Positions 39,930-52,724 of a DNA stretch of 64,000 nt are shown here, one piece after another. The stretch is from Hermodice carunculata (Eukaryota; Annelida; Polychaeta; Eunicida; Amphinomidae). Position 1 is the first letter of the stretch. Every line of letters begins with the position of its first letter. Where the stretch lies: NCBI GenBank assembly GCA_964020975.1, contig OZ026619.1, positions 98,445,148 to 98,509,147 on the forward strand, given 5' to 3'. Both the position numbers and the translations under genes were made by a program. The notes under the pieces are model-generated. The model ran no database searches, was not told the DNA's origin, and saw only the letters and a list, made by a program, of their open reading frames with translations.

Positions 39930-40125
39930 ATTGTCTCATCATATTCCTTTTTCTTTGGTCTGCCCTTTGCAAATTTGTGGCCGGTTTAATTTTGGTGCTT
40001 CCGTAGTTTGTAACGGGTATCAAAAGATACATTGCACACTTTACACATATGACTGCCTGTGGTCTTTCCTGCAGAGTCATTCGCCTGGTAGGTCTCTTTT
40101 TCCGCCATGTACCAACAGCCACACC
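39930..40125 (-). pseudogene. C2H2 zinc-finger relic with AT-hook-like tail
   Basis: Read on the minus strand, CKVCNVSFDTRYKLRKH fits the C2H2 spacing exactly (C-x2-C-x3-F-x5-L-x2-H). The second His follows five codons later in the same frame (TGH), but a TAA lies between them. Next comes KGRPKKKEYDE, a basic stretch with the GRPKK core of an AT-hook or nuclear localisation signal. C2H2 fingers bind nucleic acids and occur in host regulators and in some transposon proteins; nothing here decides which. With a stop inside the finger and only one finger visible, this looks like a dead exon or a pseudogene fragment. Confidence 0.4.
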
Positions 40126-40129
40126 CTTG

Positions 40130-43100
40130 TACTACATACAAACTGAATTGAATGAATGTGGATATACCATGCAAAACACACATATTATTCTGCCTCACTC
40201 ATTCTCTCGGTCTGCCTCTTTCCCTCAAAGCTTTTTCTTCTGTTTTAAGCTCCATAGGGATAATATAATAAACTACAGTGGGATTAACAAAAATCAACAT
40301 TTTCCCACCATGTTTAAAATGTACACTTGGGCTTGACCCTCCGCCCCATCCCCCCAATGTGCATTTTGTACACTCGTTAAAATGTCTACATTTTTGGACG
40401 GCCCCTAAGTATAATAAGTGGAGCTTTAAAACATCCTGTCAGAATATCACGGGCTAAGTAAATAACGTTTCTCTTGATGCTTTGGTATGAATAAATAGAA
40501 GAAAAAAAGTATGCCTGGGGCACATAGGGTAGCCTAGCTGGTGAATGCTTTCTGTTGTCATGCGGGTTTGTCGATTGCAAAAGCCATGTTTCCGACAAGA
40601 TTTTGTCGTCAAACGAGGATTTGTGTCATGACATGATAATGGCACTTTTGGTGCTCACAAATTCATCAAGCATGCAAATGTCAATCGTTCCCTCGTGGTT
40701 CGTGCTCGTCGCCGTGAAACGTCCAGCCCAAGTCACTTTGTGCCCGCCCATATGCATTGCCGATTTTTCCAACAGTACCCAGAGACAAATAAGGAGGATA
40801 AAGTCTACAGAAATACAGGACTCTGCATCACTGCATCTGAGATATCAGAAGCAGTGACAAAATCTGGAATCGTAACTCGTTTGCCACGACTTAGCTAGTT
40901 GTTGCCACCAAATAGTTAGTCGTGGCCACGAGACACTACAGTACTGAGCAACCGTGGCCGCGTGTATCGTGGCCTTGTAAATCTTGATTGTAAATTTAGG
41001 GTAATAGTTTCCTTGTGCATCCTGAGTCTGCGCTAAACCATTATACTTGACCAATTAACACACCTTCCTAGGACTGGTCTTCTCCTCTTAAACCTTTTAT
41101 TATGCTTATTCATCACGAAGTCTGACATCGAGTTTATATATTTACTCTAATAATCATTGTTTCTTTATATATATTGAGCAACTTTTCACCTCATATCTTT
41201 ATGATGCGATCGCGGGTTTTGTCTCTGGCCTGGCCAGAGAGCAAACGCGTACGTTGAGCATGTAGGCGTCATTTAGCTTACTACAAGTATTCAAGCCTTC
41301 CAAAAATACGAATGTGGATTTAAGGATAGCAAAGACTTATTCAAAACCATCGCGCACCTTCAAACGCATGAATTTGCAGCTGGCCATATAAACATTTATC
41401 GGCGAAGATAGTCTGTGTAGGCGTACACAATTAACATAAAAATGAGTCTCTGTGTGCTATCAAAAGAGGGTGTGAGAGTAAGTCTTAGCAGACTTTGATT
41501 CGAATATCTTACACTTTACCAGAAGAAAAACCTTATTTAGGCCGATAGTTTACCCACAAGAGCAAATAAGACAAATTTTCTTTCAATTGTGAATAAGCCA
41601 ACATCTTGCCCTAGTACATGTTGCGCACTGCGCACAAAGTGCGCCGAGAAAAGCTGTTGACTGAGACCATGATTTCTGAAGCTGATTTTACACATGGCAT
41701 GCCGGTACTTGATAAAAGGTCTTTCCACGTAGAGTTTGAAGATCAAACTATCGCATAGGTATAAATCATCTTCACCACTGAAGTCGCTTATAGCAGCGAA
41801 AGATATATGATTTACAGTTTTGTTACTGTGTTAAAAATACATCTGTATACCTTATTATTTAACATTTTACACTGAGCATTTATGACCTGGAGTAAATACA
41901 TCTACACCCCTCTTTGAAATCTTCGCTTGTGCATAGGCTTATGGAATACACAGAATGCACGAGTCCACGACAATTCACCCTGGCTACAATGAAACAAATA
42001 AAAGTTGAAAATACTTGCAACGTGTGTTTATGAATTATTGATTGTTTCTTATCCGTTAAATCGTTCTTTTGTATGTTAATCAGCAGCTGTCCTGGGATGT
42101 TTAATGCTCAGAGCGCACCTAAGAAAGCTGTTGACTTTGAATTATTTTCTTAAAACGTCTTTGCAACATTCGTTTATATTGTTTTCTTTAATGTGCAGGG
42201 TAAGAGAACCTGTTCCAGTTACAAATAGACACTTGGCATATATCTATGAAAAAGTTCATAATATAAAAGCTCAGTCGAACAGATTCTACAAATGTGCCAG
42301 TAGCATTAGGAGCAGGCCCATAGAGGGATGGTGATGAGGCAAGGTCTATAGTTTGTGTGAATATTGCAATACAGGTCAACCTGAAACTCGCTTTGTTTTC
42401 TGATTTTTTTTTCTCACTTCCGTATTCTTTGTCACGCTTTGAGCAAATTGACGTCAATAGGTGATGACCTCCCACCCCCTAACGTCAAATGCCGTTAAGC
42501 GTGACAAGTGACATGGCCCCTTACACTCCTGCTTTAGAGGCCTCTACACGTCATTTTCCACTTATGGTACACCCTAGTAATAATACCGAGAGCGGAGCAC
42601 AGTGGGACACAATTTACATTTTGGTTTCTAGTTCTTGAAAACTTCCTTCACAGTTGATGATATCCAACTATTTTGAAGAGTATTCTAAGCTCGCAAGCAT
42701 GGGATGTGCATGTCTGATAAAAAAAAATCTGCATGCTACACTGAAATAAAAAAAGAGCCAAAATTTTTGTTCCATTAGGCTCCGCTGTTGGGGCCCAATG
42801 GGGCATTGTCAATAAAGCTCTGAAACAGAATTTGCATTTTCGGCTTTTGTTTTTTCAAAGTAAGTCTGTTCATTTGCTACGATAACTGACTGTTGTGCAG
42901 GAGCCCATAGAGCTTGTGTGACAGCTATGGGCTTTAAACCTGGGTATTGTGCTATGTTCTACTGTTCCTAACCATCCTTTTGAACAAAATTGCATATCTC
43001 TGAACTATATTGTGTTTATGTGGAAACAAATCAGGTTCTAGTATTAAAAGCTAAGTCATCACAGCCACAGCATGTAATCCCCTTTTTCAGTTATTTCCAA

Positions 43101-44073
43101 CAGCAAAGAAATTAAAAGAAAAGTGCAAAAAAATAAAAAATGACCCAGAGTGCAATAAAATGTTTTTTCACTGGTCTAAAAAAAAGCAAAGTGGTCCTTC
43201 GACTATGGGAACAATATAGCAGATACAGTTCTTCCTGAGCTTTTGATCGATGATGTAAGAATAGAGCAATCCTCTGCTTTGGAGGAACAAAAGCCACTGT
43301 CTCACTGTACCCTATGTCGTATTGTACCCCGATCTACCCTAAACAAACCAATCACTTCACACCCATCATATGCCAAAAAGTTATCCACATAGACATGAAA
43401 TGATCCGCGGCCTATACATTCTGTAGGTAGTCTTTACCATGAGTGAAAAATGACTTGAAAAAGACTGTAATATGCAACAGAATACATTGATACTTTCGGA
43501 ACCATCAAATTGTGTCCCTCTGCATAGAACTGTTTTTAGAAACTGAGACCTGTTTGTATATTATAGCCGAGATTCCTTTTGTAGATCACTATCAGAGCGA
43601 ATGTCAGATATGAAGCATATACCATGTCGACCTTGTTATTTATCCTATATCACTCAAAATATCTTGCGCCTGTAGCAAGGTGGCGTTTAATAGGATATTT
43701 TGCGCTGACAGCATTACAGAATGTGTTTGTTACACCAATCCCACGACTATTTTTCTGTTTTTCTGAAGATACAAGGGGAAAAAAGACAAAGAACAACAAG
43801 AATAAGTCATTGAAAAAACTACCCCTTTGCATCGGGGCCACCGTAAACTGGGTGCAAGATGCATCCAGAGACATAAATTAAATATGCTTTGTAAAACATT
43901 GACAATAAAATGTACAGATGAGCACGATAAAACCTTCACACGATTAACGGCGCTTCTGGTCAGTGCTTGAACCTGAAAGTCATGTGCATCTGTGGAGGGT
44001 AAACTAAAAATACTATGTGTGTTATAAACATGCATTTCACATGTACAGGCATGGAAAAAGTCTCGGATATACC

Positions 44074-44075
<2 letters not shown>
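40130..44075. other. gene-free stretch
   Basis: No gene supported. The 100-codon frame at 40555-40857 (plus) lies in a slightly GC-richer patch but matches nothing. A full CRE-like palindrome TTGACGTCAA lies near 42449 without promoter context. Confidence 0.35.

Positions 44076-44079
<4 letters not shown>

Positions 44080-44135
<56 letters not shown>
44080..44135. repeat. (TG)n microsatellite
   Basis: About 50 bases of TG repeat ending in GCGTGTGCG. Overlapping frames are artefacts. Confidence 0.97.
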
Positions 44136-44467
44136 GCGTTCGGCGGAAGCGGTGGGGCAAGGGAGGGGGGGAGGTGCAGCTCACTCCTATGGTAACAGCC
44201 TGTTTCTAGATGGTGACCTTGGTGGATCAAGAAAACCCAGCTTCAACATTGGTAAAAAAAAATCATGTGACATGGGAAATAACTGTTGCCACCATGCATC
44301 TGCAATGCAATATTGCAACAACGTGAATCCAACGGGAGTGGTTGGCAGCCATTTTATCGTTGTTTATAATAGAATATAGTGAAGTCTAAAACGGCAAGTT
44401 TGAACTGGTCGTTTTGATTGACTATCCCGTGATACCATAGCGCACCGAAATAAATAAACATATAAAT

Positions 44468-44538
44468 AAATGAATGAATGAATGAATGAATTAATTAATT
44501 AATTTATAAACAAGCAAGTAAATAAATAAATACGTCCT
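44468..44538. repeat. AATG/AATT/AATA tetranucleotide tract
   Basis: AATG repeats pass into AATT and then AATA-type repeats. Confidence 0.85.
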
Positions 44539-44945
44539 CTTAACTCATTGAAATAGGTCTTAAACCCATCTGCATTAATGGTCTGTTTTAACATTGGTCA
44601 ATGATTTTAGGTATCTGAGCAAAAGCAATTCTTAAAATAGTCCACTGCTGACACTTACGTGTATTGGGAGACGAACATAACCAGTCAAATATGCACATAT
44701 GCATGAGTCCTCAATATACACATTGATTAAATGACACATTTACAAACTAACCCCCCCATGCATAATATGATCTCCATGACGTATTTTGGCATTGACCCTC
44801 AATGCACACATTCATATGACATATATAACACATTCACTCACTATCCTTCAATACGCACATTGGTAGAAATGACACATTGTTACAAATATCTTTTCACTTT
44901 TTTGTGCAGCATTTAAAAAAAAGTAACCGGGTGAAACAATGGGAA

Positions 44946-45925
44946 AACTTGCGTCCAAAGCAGATGAAGTTCCGTGCTATCTGAGCAGAGCAGACAAAAC
45001 AGGCAGCGTGGGTCTGCTTTGGAGACGAGGAAAATAACTGATATCTGTTAAAGTACAAGGCATTCTCATATTTCTGCGCCCATGGATAATTATTCTAATG
45101 TGTGCCACCAAAGAGATCTAAGCTTGTCCCAGGAATGGAGATACGTTTTATCCTCTCGCTTTTCAACAGCTCGCTTACAAGCCGCTAGATTCGAGTTACA
45201 CAACGTTGTTCGGCTGGTTGCTTTCCCCAGCCGTCTATAGCAGTTACCTCCCGCTTGTGTTTGTCACATGAAAGGCCCATTACCACTTATCCACGGAAGT
45301 CGCACCTTACGCAGCAAAATGAAAGCCGCTCATGTGTTTCCAGCTGCTGCAAAACCAAAGGTTATGTCAATTCAGTTATTAAGGTTGACAGCATCATAAT
45401 AAGCCATATTTAACATTCAGTGAAACTAATTTGTCCTCTTGCAAAGGGATCACTTGGATCAGGAAGATAGACTGCTTGTATACAAATACTGTACACATGA
45501 AAGAAAAAATGACAGTAGGTTGATACCAACATATACCAGGAAAGTTGAAGGTAGCTACACGCACCTGTCCAGGCATGTAGTTCTTGTATTTTATAGTATT
45601 TTCATCCCGTCTACCACACTGGAATAGAAAACAAAAGAAGGCAGAGCGCTTCCAATATTCTGTACAGATTTGTATATTTGTACATAACAAGAACCTTGCA
45701 AGTGTACAACAATTTGTGTTTTTTCTGTGACAATAAGATGTGGACAAGATATTTACATCTGTAGGACAATACTTTGCCTCCAAAGCAGACCCAAGCTGCG
45801 TATTTTGTCTACTCCGCTGGGAGGGTCAGAGTATAGTTCTGTTTCCCTTACTATAAATAAAATCCTGTCGAAGAAGGGCAGACCAAGTGTAGTAACATGG
45901 AACTTGGTCTGCTTTGCAGGCAAGA
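44946..45925. mobile_element. foldback-type element with imperfect inverted arms
   Basis: The left arm (44946-45028) and right arm (45776-45925) are reverse complements in two blocks. One pairs 44984-45028 with 45776-45822 (AGACAAAA, GCAGC, GGGTCTGCTTTGGAG; roughly 80% identical). The other pairs 44950-44982 with 45891-45922 (CCAAAGCAGA, AAGTTCC). The right arm carries about 70 extra bases between the blocks. Each arm is itself a loose palindrome (CCAAAGCAGA...GTCTGCTTTGG). The 750 bases between the arms are non-coding; the 129-codon minus frame there has no motif. No terminal duplication was identified. Confidence 0.5.
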
Positions 45926-45939
45926 CAATACTGGGCACG

Positions 45940-48780
45940 CAAGACAATGGTCCCTTGATCTTGGGACTATGCATTCATTGTGCAGTGAAAATTAATTCCA
46001 CATAGTTCCTGCCAATACATGTATGCAAACAAAAAATAAGTAAAAGAAAAAGAAGAAGAGAAGAAAAAAATTAACGCCTCCTCCTTCCAAGAATGAAATG
46101 TCAACTTTGAAATTGTTGATTCTTCCCACAGCAATTATCATCCTTTCATACTTCTGAATCTGCAAGGTACACTAATATTAATCTGAAAAGATGGACAACT
46201 GTACTAGTCAATGTCTAGCAATATCAGGGACATACATGTACGTAGTTCCATCGTATTTGACAGATGTGTTTAGATATGTCAAAGATACGTATACAAAAAA
46301 ATTGAGGTTTTCAACATATCAAAAATACTACCTTGTAAAACCAGGACGGTGAAACCAAAGACAAAGTACCTGAAGGCATCATTGCCTTATGCAGGAACTC
46401 TTACCTAGAACTCTCTACCACTCACTATTAAGAAGTGTCCCTCAAGAAAATCAATGTGGACTTGATTGAGCACAGATAAAGTGCAAGATGAAAGTCACTA
46501 TCAGTTTGCCTAATACAATTAAGTTCTATATATCAGTATTTGTGAAACATACATCCAATTATGAGATAAAATATTTATGTGGGGATACTTGGCCCCAGCA
46601 TGAAATATGTGCTTTAGTGGGCTCAAACCCTATGTTCTACATGTGATTTTTCCTCCAATTTCTACATGTTTTCCTAAATGCAGCGTAAAAATTCCGTATT
46701 TCATGAAACAAGGTTTGTTGTACATGCAAATTGTAAGAAAAATGACCTACATACAAGCAAAATTACCCCTCTTGGAAAGGGGGGGGGGGCAATATTGAGA
46801 TTCGATCAGTGCGTACATAATAAAGGGGGTGTCAAAGCTCTACATAAGGTGGAAAATAAGAGACCATTCTGGCGGCACCGCTATATAAACCCCTTTATCC
46901 ATGTATCAATGCTATTGCAGAGAGAGTCCCCCCCCCCCCTGTCTTCTCGGAAGAAAAGGGAAAAAATTCTTTCCCAATATAATGTAATTTTTTGTACATT
47001 TTAACATAATTAGCCCCTATTACCTTTTGTATTCAGCTTAATGATTATTTTTAACCAGAGTATACATGTGAAAATGAGGTAATACATATTTTCGATCTTT
47101 GGGCAGCATGTGCATTTAAAACAACTGATCAGTGGTGGACACTGTGCATTATACATGTATGTATACACTTTATTTGCTCATCGACGAGCAAGCTTGTCCC
47201 TTTAATAGTATGCATGGACTGTGCATATTTACATCATTGCCAACCCTAGAGTGCCTGATGGGGTGCACCTCTATTTGAACATGAAAGAAAAAAACTTAAA
47301 TGTGTTAGAGATTAACCCATTTATCCTTAATATTTGTGCAACACTACCTTATGAACGGGCAGTTTTTTTAATTTTTTTTTACAGTCGTTCATAACTCTGT
47401 ATGAAGTAGCTGCCATATCTTTATATTTTTAAAGTTATTATAATTTTTTTTTTCAAATTGGAAATCAATGAAGGCAGGTGCGCCCTAGATAAAACATACA
47501 TATATTATATGACATGTGTTGCATTGCACCACAGAACGTTATATAAATAGACAACGATCATTGTGCTGCTTGAGCAATGTCTCAGAGAGACTTTATATGC
47601 GTGCATGACTATCATTTTTAAATTTCTAATGAAACACTGGCTTTTTTCCTTTATTGTTCACACTTATGGATTTATTGGTCAATCCAAATCTGGGTGTGAA
47701 ACTTACTTTTACACGTGCAGGGACCGCTCTAGCCAATTAGCCAAAAGCTAGTGTTTCTTGGATTTGCATGTTGTGTACACTTCAGCTAAAGATACCCGAC
47801 TTAAAGCCATTCCGTAGGGTGGTTTTCACTACCATTTCTCCTTGCAAGCCTTCGCTGCAGGGCTCAGACTTGACCTGAACTTTAAACAACATCCAGTAAC
47901 TCAACCTAATTGCAATTATGTAATCAATGAGATAGCACTTTAGTCAAAAGATTAGGGGCTCTTACTAGCTTCATCCAGTAGGTTTTCCTTTACAATTTAA
48001 ACAGCAATGTGGTAATCATGTTAATTTTCAGAAAATGCTATATTGAACTGACACATTGATCATAAAAATCTGGTGACAGAAAGTGAAGTTTTGCATATAT
48101 TTTGTACCATGAATCAAAAGAAACTGGACAGAGAGCTGTTCTAGAGAAAGTGACAAACTGGCTGAGAGTGTGTGCACAGTGATCAGCTTCTAGCTTTAAA
48201 GAGTGTTGGACTTGAGTAGGGAAAAAAGAAATTGGCGTAAAAAAATAAAATATATTGTCTTGGTAGATGAGGTGCACACTACATGGTGTTAGGAAATCTG
48301 CAAATGGTTAAAATATTTTTTAATGAATTATTAAAGACACATGGTGGAATCTTTGCAAATTATGATTTTATTTTCCATTTTGGCTGCACATTTTTGAAGT
48401 CTAGATCAGCCCCTGCAAATGGACTTATATTTAACATGTAATTTGGTGAAAAAAATGTATATTTGACCTAAGAATATTCAAATGATTTTTTTTTTCTTTG
48501 CAAATTTGGTCAAGTGATACCGATTTTACAATATATATGCGGATACATTTGTTCCATGTCTAGAGACAATAGTAGCTTGTTTATTTTGCAGTGCAGTGTG
48601 GTTGTTAGCACATGGTCCCAGTCTTGATGATATGCAGTCATCACAATTTCTGTTCCCAGTTGCATAACCCTCACCTGCTTTCTGTCAATCAGGAAGCAAT
48701 TGGAGCATGATTGGATATCTTTCATGCATTCATTTCTGTTGGTATATTTCTACTCAAGGAACATTCACTGTAGCTCATTG
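45940..48780. other. gene-free stretch
   Basis: AT-rich sequence with a G run near 46780 and a C run near 46930. No gene supported. Confidence 0.4.
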
Positions 48781-48799
48781 AATCCTATCATAACCTGCA

Positions 48800-49350
48800 A
48801 AACTCAAGAAATCAAAATGAGAAGAACAGTTGTCAGCGACAGCATCTGTGCACACTGGTCCTACTCAAGATTTCCAGTGCCTAGCACTATGGTGCAGTCA
48901 TTCCGTGGTGCCAGAACCCATAATATCATTCGACTTCTGGAATCCAAAGATCGGCAAGTGGATGTTGCTGTACTTATTCTATATGTGGGCACTAATGACG
49001 TTTGGCTGGACAGAGGCAAGCGAGTCATAGATGCAACACTACAAAGAGTCAGCACCATTGTGTCCACGCTTAAACACCACATCCGCGTCTGTGAAATTTT
49101 GGTCAGCACAGTTGTACCAAGGCCTGAGGACTGGAAATACAGCAAGGGGCTCATCACAGAGTTCAACGAGAAGCTAGTCAAGTACAGAAGGGCTTATGGT
49201 GTGCTTTGATCGCACAAGGCTGTGACTTCAGTGGACGCCAAGGGGATCCATAGCATCATACCATCATGACCTAGTACATCTTAGCCAGGAAGGAATGTCA
49301 GCACTGTCACAGTGCTCCGAGAATGCTCTGCACTACAATATGCGTCATAT
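48800..49350 (+). mobile_element. fossil SGNH-hydrolase (esterase) domain of a retroelement
   Basis: The segment encodes a recognisable SGNH/GDSL-like esterase domain: an SDSI block near 48835, LYVGTNDVW (the GTND block) near 48990, STVVPRPEDW near 49100 and a DLVHLS block (the D-x-x-H region) near 49270. Such domains are carried by some retroelements, notably Ngaro/DIRS-type tyrosine-recombinase elements and the first ORF of CR1-type LINEs, where their role is unclear. Neither a reverse transcriptase nor a recombinase is recognisable next to it, so the family is left open. It is broken (at least one break) and incomplete. The domain still reads clearly over most of its length, which suggests moderate age. 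Confidence 0.7.
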
Positions 49351-49599
49351 CAAGAAATGTATGCAGTACCTCCCAGTGCCCCCCCCCCTCCAAAAAAAAT
49401 CAAATGTCCCTTTTCAGGGCCTCCAGATCCCCCAAAAAGAGCTGGTCAAGCCAATTGCCATTGCGCATTCAAATACAATATATAGGCCTGTTATTGCAAA
49501 GTGTCCATAAACATATGCCCAATCAAATTATATATTAACAAAGATATTTAAAATACATTGTTGTTATATTTCAAGCGAATACCTACCTACACACATGAT

Positions 49600-51060
49600 T
49601 GCCAGTAGAACACAACAGCACAAAATTTAACATGAAAAGTTTATAAAAGTTTTTAAGTATGATTTTTTCACCACAACCTACCCAAAAATAATAAAAATAA
49701 AAATTAGAAAAACAGCACAGCACCAACCACAAGCATGTTGATTGAATGAAGCACAACAAACAAATAATGACATTCTCTGTGAGAGGGAGGGAAGCAATTC
49801 CCAAAACACGTTTTCTGTTCCTAACATTCTATCTGAACAAATGTACAAGATGATTTGTGTTCAGCTGCAGAAGTTAAGCTATACGTAGGCTAGTCTCATC
49901 GTGCAGAATGGACGAAACCTACACAATGCAGAATGGATATAACCTACACAAAACGCTTCTTTTTTGAACATTGACATTATTTTTAAAAAGAAAGTCTCTT
50001 TTAGTCCCTTTCCTTGCTATGTATATGTACTTGAACTTGGGAAGTCCGTTTAAAACATGAATTTTTCACCATCGTCACTACCAACCCACCCCTCAAAAAG
50101 AAAATAATGAAATAAAAATAGATAAGGGACATGGCTACTGAATAGGGTCCAGTTTCGATTGTTGAAGCAATTACAGAGCCGGACCCGGTACCACAGACAA
50201 TATACACAGGAAAGCCCGATCCAGTACTCCATCCTATACTGTGAGAAATTACTCGAGTGCAAGGTCCGGTGTCACTGCCCAATACAATCTGAGGGCTGGA
50301 TGTATGGGATGTTGTAATATATGAGCCCAAAATCTGCCACTCGTGCATTTGGAATAAAGCATAATAACGTTTATTCCGCAAAGAACACACTTGAGCAAGG
50401 AAATGCATGTCCTATCTAACAGTTTCGGTCTCCAGCACTAACAATGTGTCCTGTGTGTCAAAAGATTTAAATTTTGAAATGCTGGAGATGCAGTATCGCG
50501 AGAATATCGCCAAACACAGAGCTCCTGGTTCTGTAGCAAGAAAATTATCAGCAACTGGACCCGGTTCTGTAGACACTTCGTTAAAAAAATGGCACAGTAC
50601 CAACCATAATGTTGATTGAATGAAACAGTGCAAACAAACAATGATAGTCCCTGTGAGATGGCTCCGAAACATGTTGAGTAGTTACCCGCTGAAGACCCTT
50701 TAATTTATTTGGGCTTATACAGCCTATGTCAAAATTTTACAGAGGAACGTGTGCAATATAGACAATAGTAATTCCATATGTATACAGGTTAGACAGGGAC
50801 AGGTTAGCTTATGGAGAGTAAAGAGTTCGAACTGCGAAATAGGATATTGACTACTAGGAAGTGGTTCTGGGCAAAAAGACACAAATACAATGGAGGGAAG
50901 AAATTCCCTAAATATCTTTTCTGTCCTTAATATAAAAAGACAGTATGTTTCACTGTCAGTTTTTCTTTTTACATATGTACTTGAACTTGGTAGTCCGTTC
51001 TGGTAAATAGACAGTTCGTTTTTGGTCATTATCTTCAAAATAAATAGCTGATGGAGCCCG
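49600..51060. repeat. internally repetitive block
   Basis: Segments recur in the same orientation: TTTTTCACCA followed by CTACC (49664 and 50063), CACCAACCA followed by TGTTGATTGAATGAA (about 49721 and 50600), GGAGGGAAG-AATTCCC then TTTTCTGT (about 49785 and 50895), and GTACTTGAACTTGG-AGTCCGTT (about 50027 and 50975). The block follows the fossil esterase domain and may belong to the same element. Open frames across it (for example 50001-50408 and 50724-51245, minus) have no motif. Confidence 0.6.
50657..50893 (-). repeat. dispersed repeat R2, copy 2
   Basis: Reverse complement of the copy at 9487-9707, by eye about 85% identical. It interrupts the repetitive block: the text CTGTGAGA...GGAGGGAAG is continuous near 49780 but is split by R2 here. 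That comparison gives both approximate boundaries. No inverted termini or long A-tail is visible. Confidence 0.75.
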
Positions 51061-52560
51061 TTATTGTAAATGGACAGTCCGCTTTGGTCCGATTTGGTAA
51101 CCTGGGGGCCAGGCAGAATTTTGGGGGATCCCGTTGACACTTGGCCCTGCCCACCTATACATGTATCTTTTAGTTTAAAGTATATAATGTGCAGCTCAAA
51201 CACCCCGTAGTACGTTGGCATGTGGTTTTTGTTCGCAAGTAACACCTCATGTTCAGGTAATTAGTCAAAAGGTTCAATATGCATGATAATGTGTATATTG
51301 TCATAGATATTGAGAAAAAAAAATAAACACTTTGTCCCAGTTCACTCCACTCGTACTGAAAAGTTTGATCGGAGGGAATGAGTCTTTTTTGCACGACGGT
51401 CCGTTCTTTGTAAAAATCAGAGCCATGACCTTTAAAAGCGATTTTCTCGCAAGTCAATTTTCACAGGATCAATCAAATTTTTATATGACGTCAAACAAAC
51501 ACAGATAGATATATCATCTCAAAATAAACCGGTATAGCAAGATAAATGTCTAACTTGGGAAACGTTTTTTTATTTGGCCTTTCAACTCTTCCTTCTGTGA
51601 CTTTTAGAGCTCACAAAATTAAGAAACTGTATAACATCATGGTACCAACTTCAAAATTCTATAAAATTTATTTTACCCTAGACAAAAATGCCGTTCCTGG
51701 GTAGTGGCCTATATTATCTTTTCAGATAGTTTGCAGATCTTAAAATTGAATATTGTGCGAACGACCTGAAATAAACTTGTGAATCTATACCCACTATCAA
51801 AATAGCGTTAATAAACGTCTAAAAAAATATCTAAATTGATTCGATGCTCTCTTTTTACAAAACTAGACACCCATACGATTATGAAAATACATAGTCTTAT
51901 GAGTGAAATGATCAATTTCTATGAGCTGGACGGGGTCAAAGTCGGCAGTGTCTGCAACGCGCCTGAAACCATCCTGGCACCTTAACACACCTAAAGAAAT
52001 CTGTAAATTTGATTTCAAAGATGTACAAGATACCATATCTATGAATAAGCTTATATCATCATGGGTCCATTGTTTCAATCAAGCATGTCCTTTTACTTCT
52101 GTGGATATGCTTTTGAGTCTTACCTACCCTGTCTACATTCAGAATTAAATGAATGTAGGCAAGGTTATGTCATGTGGATCACTTCATATGTAGGTCAAAA
52201 CATACATAACCATGTTATGATCATTCGGCTTGCACAACGTTTTCAAAAGATTCGTGAATCATAAAGACCTCGTACATAAATATGAAGTTCACAGGCTTGC
52301 ATCATATTGACTGATGCACATGTATTTCCCTCACTTACACTGAATAAATTAAATACACTTCATTTTCCATAAACTGTCAAAATATAAATGTTACAAGTAA
52401 ATATCGATAATTATACCCACATACGAAAAGAAATACAAGGAACTTTACTGTTTTTTGTGTGTGTTTTGTTTTTGTTTATGGTACATTAATATCTACAAGG
52501 CATGACCGCTATTTTACGGAAGATAATCGGTGTCAACCTAATCTCTCTGTTTTTCTAATT
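51061..52560. other. gene-free stretch
   Basis: Nothing recognisable beyond short GTCCGNTTTGGT echoes near 51080. Open frames at 51863-52264 lack motifs. Confidence 0.35.
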
Positions 52561-52569
52561 ATAACTACA

Positions 52570-52715
52570 TTTTTTAAAAGAAAAATATTGTATTTGTAAC
52601 TTCTTTTCTTGTTATACCAGGAAAAAGATTTTGTTATTACAATTTTTTTCTTATTACATCAAGAAAAAAATCTTTCAATTTCAACATTTTTCAACATTTT
52701 TCTTGTTATTGATTT
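52570..52715. repeat. TTGTTAT-type palindromic array (left)
   Basis: Loose copies of CTTGTTATACCAGGAAAAAG, TTGTTATTACAA and TTATTACATCAAGAAAAAA. They are the same kind as the array at 54336-54674 and flank R1 copy A on the other side. Confidence 0.65.
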
Positions 52716-52724
52716 ATTGATGTA

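Noticed and set aside
42448-42459. Perfect CRE-like palindrome TTGACGTCAA
   Set aside because: Isolated motif with no promoter context; expected by chance in 64 kb.
45394-45783. 129-codon minus-strand open frame
   Set aside because: It lies within a foldback element and matches nothing.
50724-51245. 173-codon minus-strand open frame
   Set aside because: It spans dispersed repeat R2 and repetitive sequence and has no motif.
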